Assembly: GCA_019843655.1 (NCBI GenBank)
Contig: JACDQD010000004.1
Coordinates: forward strand, 6,820,001-6,884,000
DNA from: Lethocerus indicus
Lineage: Eukaryota > Arthropoda > Insecta > Hemiptera > Belostomatidae
Reading direction: 5' to 3'
Length of the DNA stretch: 64,000 bases
Made by a program: the position numbers and the translations under genes. Shown in pieces: positions 25,390-36,206 of the stretch; the first letter of the stretch is position 1, and every line of letters begins with the position of its first letter. The notes under the pieces are model-generated. The model did not search any database. It saw nothing but the letters and a program-made list of their open reading frames with translations, and was not told the origin of the DNA.

Positions 25390-28089
25390 CTGTAACACAA
25401 AATATATATATTTATTTCCAAATTATTATTTTTTATTTTAATGGAATTTCAAATCTGAGAGGGTAATTTTTTACAACCATTCTCAAATCGATCGGTTCGA
25501 ACAAATGTTTTTATGATCAATTAAACGTTATTTTAATTATTTATTTTCTGGCGAACTTTCTTCCTTCCCTGTGAAAATTAAGATCTGCAGATCACCAATT
25601 TCTCTTTTCCACCAAATGCCTAGTAGTTACATATAAAAAATAATTGAGGGATTAAATGTAACATAAGAACGATTTTATTGTTGAGGTGTTTGATGTATAA
25701 CGAATGAAAATGAATAAATATAGTCACTCGATTTGTTTTCGAAAACACACAAATAATATCAAAATCATACTTTACTTTTAACTATAAACAAATACAATTA
25801 GCCAATAAATTCAACATTGCAGGTCAACATCAAATATTTTTTCGAAAATATTATTTACCGATTGAAGAGGCGTCAGACATTCGAAAGAAAAAAAATTTGG
25901 GTCATAATGATTAAAAATCAGTTCCAATGATTGATAAAACTACGAGGCAGCAACATTAAACGACAGCCTAACAAATACAAAATTAGAAACATAAACATCT
26001 CTGCGGAAAATAGGACTTACCCATATCTTAAAATAGCCTTCGATTTCGTAAAATGTCGGTATCATACAATAGGGGACCATCGCAATGAGTAGGCACGCGG
26101 ACGGGAGACGATTCAAAACCATGAAATAAACAGTTGGGACAAACACAAAGTACTGAGTGGAGCCAACTCATTGAGTTCGGTCCGCTCGGAGTTCCAACCT
26201 CGACGGGGAGTACGGCCCATTAGCACCCGGCAAGCCCGGTTTGCGAGACGGCCTCATTTGCAGCCCAGACATAGTAAACGATGCGCTTTTAACACATGGC
26301 ACAAACCCTGGACAATAGCTATATATATATATACATATATAACGCGCCGAACAGGGAAATTGTCACCTGGGCGAAAATTAAATAGCAGGCTCAAGCTAAA
26401 CGGCGTCAGACTGTTAGTTGGACGATGACAATCGCTTTTTGCGACCCTCCAACTCCTTCCAATTCCACGTTGTTGTCCGAACTTGACTACAACAATATTT
26501 TTGTTAAATAAAACAATTCAGGCTGTCCAAAAAAAAACAAACCACTGTCCGAAAGACTACATCAATTTTAGGGTTCAAAAAAATGATTTTTGAAATTCAG
26601 TAAGTGTTTATAGCGAGGCCTGTGCCCACTTTATACTCATTTGTTTAATGGCTTATTTTAGTCATTCCAATCACAATCAAGAAGAGGCAACTAAAAATTA
26701 GCAACTGTAATAAACCCATTAATAAAATTGAATTTAGTTTCAAAGAAGTTCTTGAAACTTGGAAGGGAATGTTTGTAAAAGGAAACTTGCTAATCACTTG
26801 CTAGTTGAAAGTATGAAGGGAGAAAAGGGTCAAGATATTAAGAAATTTTAGTGGTCACGCAACAGGATGATTTCGTACTTGATGAAGTTCGAGCGCGTAA
26901 TTGTGCCTAATGTCTACAAGGATACAGCAACAGGGCTCTTCTAGATGCCACTTCACAAGTTTTAAGTGTACTGTTAAGTTTCTGAGAGAAAATTCACTCT
27001 GGTTAGTCAAGTTTACGAGCTTAAAGTTTCCCAATTATGAGCTTTTAACACTCAGAAAACTCTAAAACTAGTAATTCTCTACGACTTTCAGTATGAATTA
27101 GAAGAACAACTAATAAAATAGCAAGTGAAAACTATTATTGGACAAGAAAGAATTGTAAAAATTTACCTTTTCCCTCAAATAATACAACTTACTCCACATC
27201 ACTTAAAAACCAAAACAGCAGTGGCCGGGGATTAACTGAGGCAGGGTGCAAAAATAAAATCCTGTTGAGAGGAAAGCTTTGGGAAGGAGATTCGGCGAAG
27301 TGAAAAGGGAGTATCAGATTCAGACAAAAATAAATTATGTACAGAGCAAGTTCAGTCGAAAGTTCCTGGAAAAAGAGAAGACGGGACGCTAAGTGGCCCG
27401 GCTTTAGATTAACCCCTTTGTTACTTTTACTTAGATTTTCTTATTTTAGAATAACTTTTCACATGGTTGGTGCCATTCGATAAACCGGGTATGGTGTTAA
27501 CATCTAAATTTGCGCCCTTCTATGCTCGCGAACTCCCAGGTTACTACGACCTGAAAATATTTACGATACTCAAATCCCGAATTTCAGCTTTCCGTCGTCT
27601 CTGTAATAGAATTACACACAGACACTCAAGTATATCTCAAACAAAGCACCGTTCCATTAATAATTAATTCCGAGTTTTTATCCAATTTAAAAATAAAACT
27701 ATTTTGCCCTTGAGCGGGGCAAAAACTTTGTCGCGAGTAAAAGAACGAAAAATGAATTATGTACATACAGGTATAAGCAGGGTTAGGACATGCGATATTA
27801 AAATTCCTAATTTGGATAACGGAGGAAACCTGAGACCGTGTTGCGTGTACACGGGGACAAACACGTCCCCCTATGCAGTTAATATTTTACCGGCATGAAA
27901 TATCAACCCTGGACATCTATTACGTTTAACAGTGCATGTAAGCGAAAAAAGCGTATGCGGCAAGGTGACACGATCAAATTAACTAAATTAGTACGATTGC
28001 GCGTAACAAATAAGGTTAAGAAAATGAAAATTAGTGCGAGTAAACTATAACTATTTTTTTTATAATTCCCAACAGTTTATTGTCCTTAC
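25390..28089 (-). other. PLCE1: Intron between exons 11 and 12
   Basis: 2.7-kb intron, donor GTAAGG, acceptor GTTACAG. No recognisable exon; frames at 25940-26146 and 26171-26428 show no family features. Confidence 0.85.
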
Positions 28090-28224
28090 CCTAAGTGTCT
28101 GTATGTTTGCGATTGACCTTTTTTTCTTGAACTTTGCCGACGGGCCTCGCTTCAGCGTGCCGTTGTCCGGTGGCGACATACCGGTAATGTGAGCAGTGCT
28201 TGCCCAATCCCTTCCTCCGAACAG
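28090..28224 (-). CDS. PLCE1: PLC-epsilon-like exon 11: FGGRDW motif and basic linker
   Basis: Encodes LFGGRDWASTAHITGMSPP followed by a basic stretch (LKRGPSAKFKKKRSIANIQ), 45 residues. LFGGR-x-W and a lysine cluster shortly after it occur at the same place in vertebrate PLC-epsilon (LFGGRRW...TTKKKKK). Acceptor TTTTTTTTCAG|CTG; donor CTTAGG|GTAAGG; phase 0 at both ends. Confidence 0.92.
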
Positions 28225-28336
28225 CTGAAAAAAAAGTATCCTTTATATGTTTTTAAAATTTACTGATTTACTGAGGTTTATATTAATGATTAAACTGAGT
28301 AAATGTTTCGGCGAAATTTAATATTTAATTTTATAC

Positions 28337-28487
28337 CCTTATGGCGTCGGCAGTCATCGGCCCGCAGCACTTTTCTTCGTAGTACAATTGCAGGTATTGC
28401 TCCTTGAGCCACAGCATTCGTCGATCGCTCAATTGCAACTGTTTCTTGAGGCCGCGGACAACGGCGCACAGCCCGTTATACCACATC
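28337..28487 (-). CDS. PLCE1: PLC-epsilon-like exon 10: PH C-terminal helix
   Basis: Encodes MWYNGLCAVVRGLKKQLQL, DRRMLWLKEQYLQLYYEE and GPMTADAIR. This is the long helix closing the PH-like fold; vertebrate PLC-epsilon has ML-x-SGL...QWL-x-KQYVSLYQE...GPTLAHA at the same place. Acceptor TTTTTTGCCCCGACAG|G; donor ATAAGG|GTATAA; phase 2 in, phase 0 out. Confidence 0.93.
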
Positions 28488-28685
28488 CTGTCGGGGCAAA
28501 AAATTGCGTAATATAATTTATCCTTTATATTTTGTACAGTCAACCCTACATTGGTTATAGGTATAATTGATGGCATGATGGAGGATTGACATGATAGGTA
28601 AGATAAAATAAGTTACGGATACATATTAAATAGGTTCCTAGGCCGGTGGAGTTTAAGCCGTCGTGGCGGGGCTCGAGTGACTTAC

Positions 28686-29119
28686 TTGCAAAGCTCCGGG
28701 GGGCTCAACAGATAGAGGACTCTGTTGTCGCTCAGGTTGACCCCGTATACGAGGGCGAGGCATATCTCAGAGGTGGAGTGGTTGTCGAGGGCGTAGCGCC
28801 TGAGGGTGTTGGTGAGGTCGGGGTCCTTGTCCCTGTCCCTGGGGCCGAGGAGGACCTCCTTGACGGTGGATAGCTCGAGGTAGCCCTCCTCGAGGGTGGG
28901 CTCGGCCGAGGCCCCGCCCCACTTGCCCCAGACGCCCTCCTCGGGGTTGACCCCCAGGCAGTAGTCGGGGGCCGTCGCGTTGCTGGTCTTCAGTCCGCTC
29001 CAGGCGGGCCTGCACCAGCTCAGGGTGGCGCACGACCTGTCCAACCGGACGAACACCAGAGCCGCCCTGCTGCCCGCCTCTGCTTCCCAGTGCACCGCCG
29101 TACTGCCGTGGTGCAGCAC
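28686..29119 (-). CDS. PLCE1: PLC-epsilon-like exon 9: PH-like domain
   Basis: Encodes about 145 residues: VLHHGSTAVHWEAEAGSR, ALVFVRLDRSCATLSWCRPA, later EEGYLELSTVKEVLLGPRDR, then LALVYGVNLSDNRVLYLLSP and PELCK. The order (hydrophobic strand, charged loop, SWCRP, ...VKEV, ...LLYG-x(5)-DNR-x-L-x-x-[VL]-x-P) follows the PH-type domain N-terminal to the EF hands in PLC-epsilon. Acceptor GTTGAACAG|GTG; donor CAA|GTAAGT; phase 0 in, phase 2 out. An alternative acceptor (TTTTCCGAG at 29137) in the same phase would add six residues. Codons are strongly G/C-ending. Confidence 0.9.
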
Positions 29120-30214
29120 CTGTTCAACAGACCAATGCTCGGAAAATACAAAAGGTTCGTATTGAGGCACTACACTTTAATAGATTCCTTATGGCCCAAT
29201 CCACAGAGACGTTTTTGACCCATTAAAAATTTGAAATCGAACACATTGTTATCCCCGAAGAGGATTCGTTCGAATTTAATCTTTCCTGCACAGCGAATTT
29301 TGGAGTGGCCAGTGTGGCTCCAAATCTGGCTGCTCTCAGCCAGATTTTAAATGACCGGGTCCCTCAGATCCGAGGCTGAGCTGAGGTCGACGAGAGGCCA
29401 CCGCTCGCAATCCAATATAAGTATATTCGTGTGAAATATGAATGAGTTCACTAGTTTAGGAAGAGTATGCCATAGTATAAGGTCAAACCGGAGTGGTTAA
29501 AGAGTAAATGAATACTACTAACTGAAAAATAATTAATTCGTTACTGTAGTTAATCTTAGAGTAAAATAATAAATATAAAACTGAAGGTTCAAGATTCAGA
29601 AACGTGTGTACACAAAATAACACTTTACTAGAGAATCCTTTTTTGTTCAACTAGAAAATATATTATTGATGTTATAAAAAGTATTGGCAAGTCATCAATA
29701 AAGATGGGAAATATATAAATAGTAATAGAATCCGCTTTTCTATTGTGGTCGATCAAAATGTTGATTCGAGTTTTACAGGTTAGTATCAGCGCCGTTGCGT
29801 TTGCTACCGCTCGGGTCAGTCATTAGAGTACAATTTGCAAAGGTATAATTACTTTGTAAAAATGTCAATTATTTGGCATTGGGATTCAAAATATGCTAAG
29901 TAAACTTATGACAAATGCACATTCGTCGTAGTAATAGAACACGGGAATCAATTTAAATGCTCATTGTATCTGGTCTATGCGTAATTCTTATTTTGTTTGG
30001 GCGGCACAGGTTTCAAATATTTCAAAATACATCATCACATGTTACAATGTGTTCAGATAAGAGCCCAGAGGCGCAATAGATTCTTATAGCCATTTGATAA
30101 GACGGGATATATTCTGATTCCAATAAAAAAAATTAAAAAATTTCCCATACCGCAATGCAATTATCTGTCGCCGCTCCAAACAGTTTATTAAATGTGTAAA
30201 TAACATGTACCTAC
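29120..30214 (-). other. PLCE1: Intron between exons 8 and 9
   Basis: 1.1-kb A/T-rich intron, donor GTAGGT, acceptor TTGAACAG. Nothing else recognised. Confidence 0.8.
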
Positions 30215-30383
30215 TTGTAAAACGTGGTGATTGAGACCCGAATGAGCCGAAGAAATAGGGAAAAAACTGACTCCGTGGTCGTTGCTCAACGGCTGTACAG
30301 GTCGGTAAGTGTCTATCTCATTGTCCGGATCTTCAGATTCATCAAGCAAGTACGGTCGTTCGATACTCGAAGTATGTATGCCA
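30215..30383 (-). CDS. PLCE1: PLC-epsilon-like exon 8: linker between RasGEF and PH
   Basis: Too short to show as a long open frame. Encodes an acidic linker (ERPYLLDESEDPDNEIDTYR) followed by LSNDHGVSFFPISSAHSG and NHHVLQ. The HGVSFFP motif corresponds to HGTELIP just before the PH-like region of vertebrate PLC-epsilon. Donor CAA|GTAGGT, phase 0 out, matching exon 9. Two acceptors in the same phase are possible: TACTTTTTAG at 30384 (chosen, pyrimidine-rich) or CTTCGAG at 30366, which would drop six residues. Confidence 0.8.
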
Positions 30384-30523
30384 CTAAAAAGTACCAGTTA
30401 ATACATTACGCATGTAAATAATGATAACACAGGAATTGAATTTTTTATATATATACATAGACAGATAGATAGATAAATGGAAAGTAAACTGTTTGAAATT
30501 AATTTCTGAATTCATAATACAAC

Positions 30524-30696
30524 CTAAACTGTTCTCTGATTGTGTCGATATCTCTTATCCTGGCGTGGTAGTGCTGGTGGAACGAGGCAATCCTGTCCAT
30601 GACGGCTTGTGTCTTGTAGATTTTGTGCAAATTAATGAGACCACCGGGCCCAATCCTCGTGAAATAGTGGTCCTCACCGTTGTAGTCGGAAATAAA
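30524..30696 (-). CDS. PLCE1: PLC-epsilon-like exon 7: CDC25 RasGEF C-terminal part
   Basis: Encodes FISDYNGEDHYFTRIGPGGL followed by INLHKIYKTQAVMDRIASFH and DTIREQF. It matches the vertebrate segment [21 protein letters not shown] that follows the catalytic core. Acceptor TTTAATTTCCAG|TTT; donor TTTAG|GTTGTA, a weaker donor chosen because it is the one giving the phase 2 exit that fits exon 8. Later in-frame codons read on to a stop without another good donor. Entry is phase 0. Confidence 0.88.
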
Positions 30697-30962
30697 CTGG
30701 AAATTAAAAATAAGGCAGGAGTTAAATAGAATAATAAGGGTTGGTAATTTATAATTCTTATAATATAATGTCTTAAATGTCACTATAAATTTATTCTACA
30801 AGTTATGATGATGGCTCATATGTATTTTTCAATTCGATTCATCTTCGTGTAGGACGTTTTTATTTTCATGGCTCGGTAACAAAACTTGGGTGACTTTCCC
30901 ACCCCAACGCTACTATTAAATGTGTAAAGCCCAAGGGAGGACAGCGATAAGAAGAAGATTAC

Positions 30963-31206
30963 CTCGAGCTGGGTTCGGTCGCCGGATGGGGCGAGTACGA
31001 CCAGGCTGGGGGTGGTAGAGAGTATGTCCCTGAGGTCCCTGAGGAAGGCCCCGAAGAAGGGTACGACGCGACACTCGGGCATCCCGAGGGCACGGCCCAA
31101 CGCCCTCTCGTACTCGACCGAGAGCAACGCCGCCGACAGGAAATCCAGAACGGGAACAGACTCCTTCTCCGTTATCGACAGCCAAAACGGCTTGAGCTTG
31201 CTGGAC
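30963..31206 (-). CDS. PLCE1: PLC-epsilon-like exon 6: CDC25 RasGEF core
   Basis: Encodes about 82 residues: SSKLKPFWLSITEKE, VPVLDFLSAALLSVEYERAL, then GMPECRVVPFFGAFLRDLRD and ILSTTP...GDRTQLE. The stretch C-R-V-V-P-F-F-G-x-F-L-x-[DE]-L is the hallmark central helix/strand of RasGEF catalytic domains (vertebrate PLC-epsilon has CKVVPFCGVFLKEL). Acceptor GAATTCCAG|G, donor CTCGAG|GTAATC; phase 2 in, phase 0 out. G/C-rich third positions. Confidence 0.95.
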
Positions 31207-31582
31207 CTGGAATTCGTCTCCAGTTACGAAACACTGAGGATATCCGAAGATAGAGAAAGAAGGAGAGCGAGACGATAGGCGACAAGAGACGAAAAGGAAA
31301 TGTTTATATATTTATATTGAGAAAATATACTGCAGTATTGCTCAGGAGTCGAAGGAACGAAAAATGCTGATATATCTCGATCCGGGAGCAAGTAGTTTCC
31401 GCCGGCCTACAACTTTTTAATGCGGCTGGAGGCCGAAAGAAACCCCTGCCCCCGAGACCGCCCCCTCCATCCTCTTCTTCCCCGGCTCCCCCGCTCTGCA
31501 AAACAAACACACGGCGCACGCCGAAAACGACAGAAAAACTAAACGGGGGAATTAGATTTCCAAATATATTTTTGGTGCGTAC
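31207..31582 (-). other. PLCE1: Intron between exons 5 and 6
   Basis: 376-bp intron, donor GTACGC, acceptor GAATTCCAG. It has a G-rich centre on the minus strand (31430-31510). Confidence 0.88.
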
Positions 31583-31728
31583 TTTAGGCCAGCCACGATT
31601 TCCATGGCACCGTTGAAGTTGCCGATGTTCCAGCAGGAGAGGGCCACGCGGAGGATGCATGAAAGAACGGATTTTCGATCTTCGTGCGTCGGCTGACTTA
31701 TGATCAGATGCGTCACCCAGGAGCTCAC
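31583..31728 (-). CDS. PLCE1: PLC-epsilon-like exon 5: CDC25 RasGEF core
   Basis: Encodes VSSWVTHLIISQP and later LSCWNIGNFNGAMEIVAGLK, visible residues 273-321. This is the structurally conserved CDC25 core (FN-x-S-x-W...C-W-N-x-G-N-[FY]-N-x-x-M-E-[IF]), almost collinear with vertebrate PLC-epsilon (EVSSWVT...CCWNMGNYNAVME). The acceptor is TTGATTTTTCAG and the exon itself begins GTGAGC, so the acceptor is immediately followed by a donor-like hexamer. The donor is AAA|GTACGC; phase 0 in, phase 2 out. Upstream is a 3.8-kb intron. Confidence 0.95.
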
Positions 31729-33019
31729 CTGAAAAATCAATCCGTTAGATTCGATCGACGTTTATTTCAAAGTTTCCGATTAGTACAAAATTCATTTCTT
31801 GTACCGGCAACATTTTCAGGACCCCTAGGCTAACAAAAATAATTTACGAAGGATTTCTAATTCACTTATAAAGTAAAAGGCAAAACAGGATTATCCCAAA
31901 AATTATTAATTTTAACCTTCTCTGCAGAATCAACATATTGATCTATTATTTAGAGATTAATGGAGGCGAATCGCGTCGGTTGTCGGGCGGTATACCGCAT
32001 GAAAAACCGACTTCCGTGGACATAAATAAGCGGAAGCTAAAGTGAAGTGCCGACACCGGAGGAGGGGGCCGACAGCGCTTTCGGCTTCGTCTATAATGCA
32101 ACGCCATTTGATGCATCAACCTGCCCACGACGCATGCCCAGCCAGCCCTTGTTGGTCCACGGTACCCTTTCGACAGACGTCCCATTTCTTTCATAACACT
32201 GAGATGTTCATAACTTTCCATATTGGCGGCCCTTAGTGTTTCTGGAGGTAATAACCTAATTTTAAAAGGATTACATTCGCTTCCAACTGTGGAAGAAAGC
32301 GTTTCTTTAGAGCAACGGATTTTTTTTGCAAAATAGTATGTTTTAAGGACACCTGAGATCAAATATATTTTTTAATTTTTACGATTAAACTTGTCGCTTG
32401 TGATAATAGGGTAAGTCGAAATTTTAATAGACACCCAAAAGGACATTTTTACAGTCCGGCCGAATTTCTGTTTTAATTCTAAACTTATAATTCGCAATTC
32501 TCTTGACAACTGTTCGAATAAAACCTATTCTGCCCCGCACCAAAGAACCGACATCAGTATGAGAACATACACACATACGTATTAGCAGCTGCTAGTCCGC
32601 TAATGAATAACCAGTATTCCATAAGTGAACTTTATTATTAATCAAGAGACCAGTGATGTATGCTACTTGTTCTATTAAAAGCTGTCTATTAAGAAAGGGT
32701 CTTAATTAATCACGAACATTACTAGAATTTATGAATGCGAGATTCTATCTCTGTTGTACGGTTGTGCGTTGAAGTTGAACCATTCGATTGTTCCAAGCAA
32801 ACCGATGCCGTCCTTTAATGTGAGCGCTCAAATAATGTTATATGTTAATTGTTGTTTCTGTGCCCTTTTGAAATACCAAATTGGGTATGAGCTGTGCACC
32901 CATAAACAGGCGGGGCCCGCTTTGACCCCGCGTACCGGTAGAGAGGGCGCCAATTCATACGGCGAATCCCATCCCCCCGCCCCCCAGCAGTGACAACTAA
33001 GTTAATATAATGGACTTAC

Positions 33020-33042
33020 ATAGAGGCCGACGGCCGAAGCGC
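33020..33042 (-). other. Candidate 23-nt poison microexon
   Basis: On the minus strand a strong acceptor (TTTATTTTGCAG) is followed 23 nt later by a consensus donor (CTAT|GTAAGT). The length is not a multiple of three. Spliced between exons 4 and 5 it would read ALRPSASM and then stop at once, because its last AT joins GTGAGC to give ATG TGA. It would thus truncate the protein in the RasGEF domain. No transcript evidence is available. Confidence 0.3.
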
Positions 33043-35118
33043 CTGCAAAATAAAGGAAAATTAGCACTTCAAACGAGTCCCGACTTACCGACGGACCTTT
33101 TCACAGTTCGATACAGTCCGGTCACACACGGTTGGGAGAGCTTCGGCCCAATGGGAAATTACAATTTTCGATGAATATCCGGTCTCTAGACGGCAAAGGG
33201 CGTCCGTTATTTTGACCGTAAACACAGGGGTCATCGGCAGATAATTCTGTTTTTAATCGTTCGAATAGATAACGACCTACAGATTCTACTTGTACAACAT
33301 TCACTGGCATATCAATTCTTAATTTGGCACTGATAATAAATGAATTATTTCTTCCGTTTTCCATAAGACAACCTCCTTTCTTCTGTTGGATAGGAAAATA
33401 GAATGAAGAGGAAGCAGATAAAACTTCTTATTGGACATTTTTTTATCAGAGGTTCATTTATAACAGCGATGACCGCATCGGAATTCGTCCTGGCACGATT
33501 GCAGACTGGATTTTTTTCCATTCAAAACGCGGGGACCAACACTATTGTAACATTTCGTACGTTTAAAAAGTTATAGCGGTAACAAACTTTCCGCGATTAA
33601 TCTTCCTTTTATTCGCGGTCACGTTATTAGTTACCGAAAAAATGTAGTGTCCCTCCAACAAAATGGTTGAAATCAAGAATGCAATTTGAGTTTTTTTTAT
33701 AAATGAAATTTTTATCAATCAACTTTCTCTATTAATTCTTACCCCCTATGGTTCATTCCGATAACTTTTGGGATGTTGTTCCTTAATGCAAAATTAGACA
33801 GTTACATTCTGACGGAGGATGGTAATATTACACCGGAAACTGACCAAACAGGTCAATGAACTATGAGTTGGATAATTTCGTGAATGAAAATATCATTACT
33901 CGTTTTCTACTAGATTAAAAAACAATAGCGAAATATCAAAATCCGGCGAGTACAAATTTTTGCCGACGCAATACGCAGCTCAAAAAGTAAATAAAAAAAT
34001 AATTTCTATCGTCCCACGCGCAACCACCTTACTTCAGTCAACGAAAAGAATAAAGAACTGTAAGTACCTTTTGAAGAAAACAAGGGATAATGAAGTAGAA
34101 CGATGAGCTAAAAAGAATTTCATTCGGGGGAATAAAACAGAATAACACTGGGTTATGAGTCTCGAAATTAATTTTGTACGCCTCGCTATTATTAATATTT
34201 GCTTCTTTATTGAACCCAGTTGAGGGTTTGCTGGGTTTGATACTTGGTTCCTCTGAAACGTCTGGAGGGATGATCAATGTACAATCGGTATGCGACTTTA
34301 TAACGCTAGAACCGAATAATAAACAATTAAAATTTTGGTCATCGAAATAACAAACAAAAATTACTCATTAACAACGTTGGATAGATTAAAACCGAAGGCT
34401 CTAAGTAAGTGAAATTGAGTTATTGTGAATGGTACATTATTGATTGTTCGGCACCGTTGAATAAGAATTATTGTAGTGGAAGTTGATGATGATCATAAAA
34501 ACCATATTCCGTACCGAGGGCCGGGTCTAATGTCGGCATTATTACCCGCCGTTTTATGATCGCACGAAAGGACAATAAAAAATTTAATATCGCTTTGAGG
34601 TTATGACGCTCAAAATCTACGTCGGGGTTTCAATTATCGCTTTAGAAATGCGCCGACTTTCATTTTCCCAATGTCTATTACGATATCTTTCCATTGCTCA
34701 AATTTTCATTTTGAATCAATCCAATTATAGGAATACCAAAATATACATCGAGTGCCCGTTATTTACAGGCCGAACAATTTGAATTAATTTACGTTCATTA
34801 TAATTTCATCACTCTCGAAATCGATTTTCTGTCTCAACTCGCCTTTGTTTTGCCTCCCTACAATTCCCAAACAAACACCTTAAATTAATCCATAATTGAT
34901 ATCGCTTTATCTCGTTACAATAATATTAACTTTATTTATTACAGTTTGATATTATAATTTATATTATATTCATTACAGCTCGCCACATTATATTTAATGA
35001 GTTTTATATTTCTTAATCATCGCCAATATAGTCGAAAGGACATTTTATCATATATTTTTAATGAAAATACGTTAAATTTTCATTATTTTAATTTTCAGCG
35101 TCTAATAGCACAATCGAA

Positions 35119-35207
35119 TGCGTACCACCGGCGGTACGCGTTGTCCGATGAGACACTCCACCGCGTACCACCGGTGGCCCGCGCCGGCCTGAACGCGTTA
35201 AGGTTTA
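35119..35207. repeat. Two GCGTACCACCGG repeats 43 bp apart, next to TTAA
   Basis: GCGTACCACCGG occurs at 35120 and 35163, each within a near-palindrome (GCGTACCACCGGCGGTACGC and CACCGGTGG). The spacer ACTCCACC and preceding CCGATGAGACAC recall the CCGTGAGATGCCACTGA spacer of the MITE at 36.2 kb. The block ends in CGCGTTAA. A possible relic of the same or a related TTAA-target element; the other end was not found. Confidence 0.35.
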
Positions 35208-35519
35208 TTTTATTATTTTGGCGTTTTTGGATGAGCGTTATTCTCGTAATACCTATTTTTCATATTTGAGATCATATTTTTCGATGTTTTTGGCCGATGA
35301 ACTAATAGTATTTTTCAGTATATTAAGATGAGTTTATATCCTAAGCGCGAACAGTCACGCCCGGGTTAATAATTTTGTGTATCAAAATCTTCATTAGGCG
35401 TAAAAAATTGATTTCAATCTTACAGGATTCCCATTACAAACCTATAGACGGAAAGAAAACACCGCTTATTTCTAATTCAGGTTGAAGAGTGTAGATCGGT
35501 GCTAGAGGGGTAGGCTTAC

Positions 35520-35902
35520 CTCGTTAAATCTCTTGATGAGCGACCTGACGGAGGCCTTGTTGGGGTCATTGATAGCGGACGTCGGAGGCGGCGGCGGGGG
35601 CGGGGCGCCGGGCAGGCCGGCGGAGCCGTGCGGCAAGTGGTGATGGGGATGGGGCTGGGGCTGGGGCTGGGGCTGGGTCTGGGGCTGTGAGGGCGGGGGC
35701 CCGTGGGAAGGCGCCGGCCCGCCCAGCTCCAGAGTCACCTGCCGCAGGTAGTCGATGGGCGCCACCTGGTGGAAGAGGACGTCCTCCGTGGCGGCCAGCC
35801 TCAGCGCAACCTCCTCCGGGAAGTGCAGCACCCGCTGAAGATCCTCCAGCTCGGCCGAATGAACCCCCACCTGAAGTCCACCACCCACTCGCTTCACCAG
35901 AT
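35520..35902 (-). CDS. PLCE1: PLC-epsilon-like exon 4: start of CDC25 RasGEF with Pro/Gln/His-rich insert
   Basis: Encodes about 128 residues, visible positions 145-272. FPEEVALRLAATEDVLFHQV and PIDYLRQVTLELGG match the first helices of the PLC-epsilon CDC25 domain (vertebrate counterpart FPEEVA...VDYL...LG). The exon ends SVRSLIKRFNE, matching LVMRFNE in the vertebrate protein. Between them lies a low-complexity insertion rich in PQ/PH pairs, with a Leu-Pro-His-Gly stretch and a run of seven prolines (about 55 residues, 35560-35720). Acceptor TGTATTACAG|AT; donor GAG|GTAAGC; phase 1 in, phase 0 out. Third positions are strongly G/C. CDC25 domains open the nucleotide site of Ras-family GTPases; in PLC-epsilon the target is mainly Rap1 (family knowledge). 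Confidence 0.93.
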
Positions 35903-36206
35903 CTGTAATACACACTACAGCTCTCTACCTCCGGATCTCGCCCCCACCCATCCCCCCAACCTTCCAACCACCACCACTACTTTAACCTTATTTTCACTCC
36001 CTAAAACACGTCCCTCCTATACAAATATCCCACTTCCACACGAGAGCACTCTCTTTTAGAACACTCGGATTGTCCGAGGAACGTAATCATTTTCGATTTC
36101 GGCGGCCACCAAATCACGCCCCTGCCGGCGTTATGCAACGAACTACATTTTTACAAATTGTTCGTCGCTACATTTAAATCCGAGAATAGCGGGATTCTTG
36201 ACAATA

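Larger units (their letters stand above)
31729..35519 (-). other. PLCE1: Intron between exons 4 and 5, with microexon candidate
   Basis: 3.8-kb intron, donor GTAAGC, acceptor GATTTTTCAG. It contains a 23-nt microexon candidate (33020-33042) and a 43-bp duplicated palindromic sequence near its 5' end (35119-35207). Exons 4 and 5 join directly in phase 0 to give the conserved FNEVSSWV, so neither is needed for the coding transcript. Confidence 0.85.
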
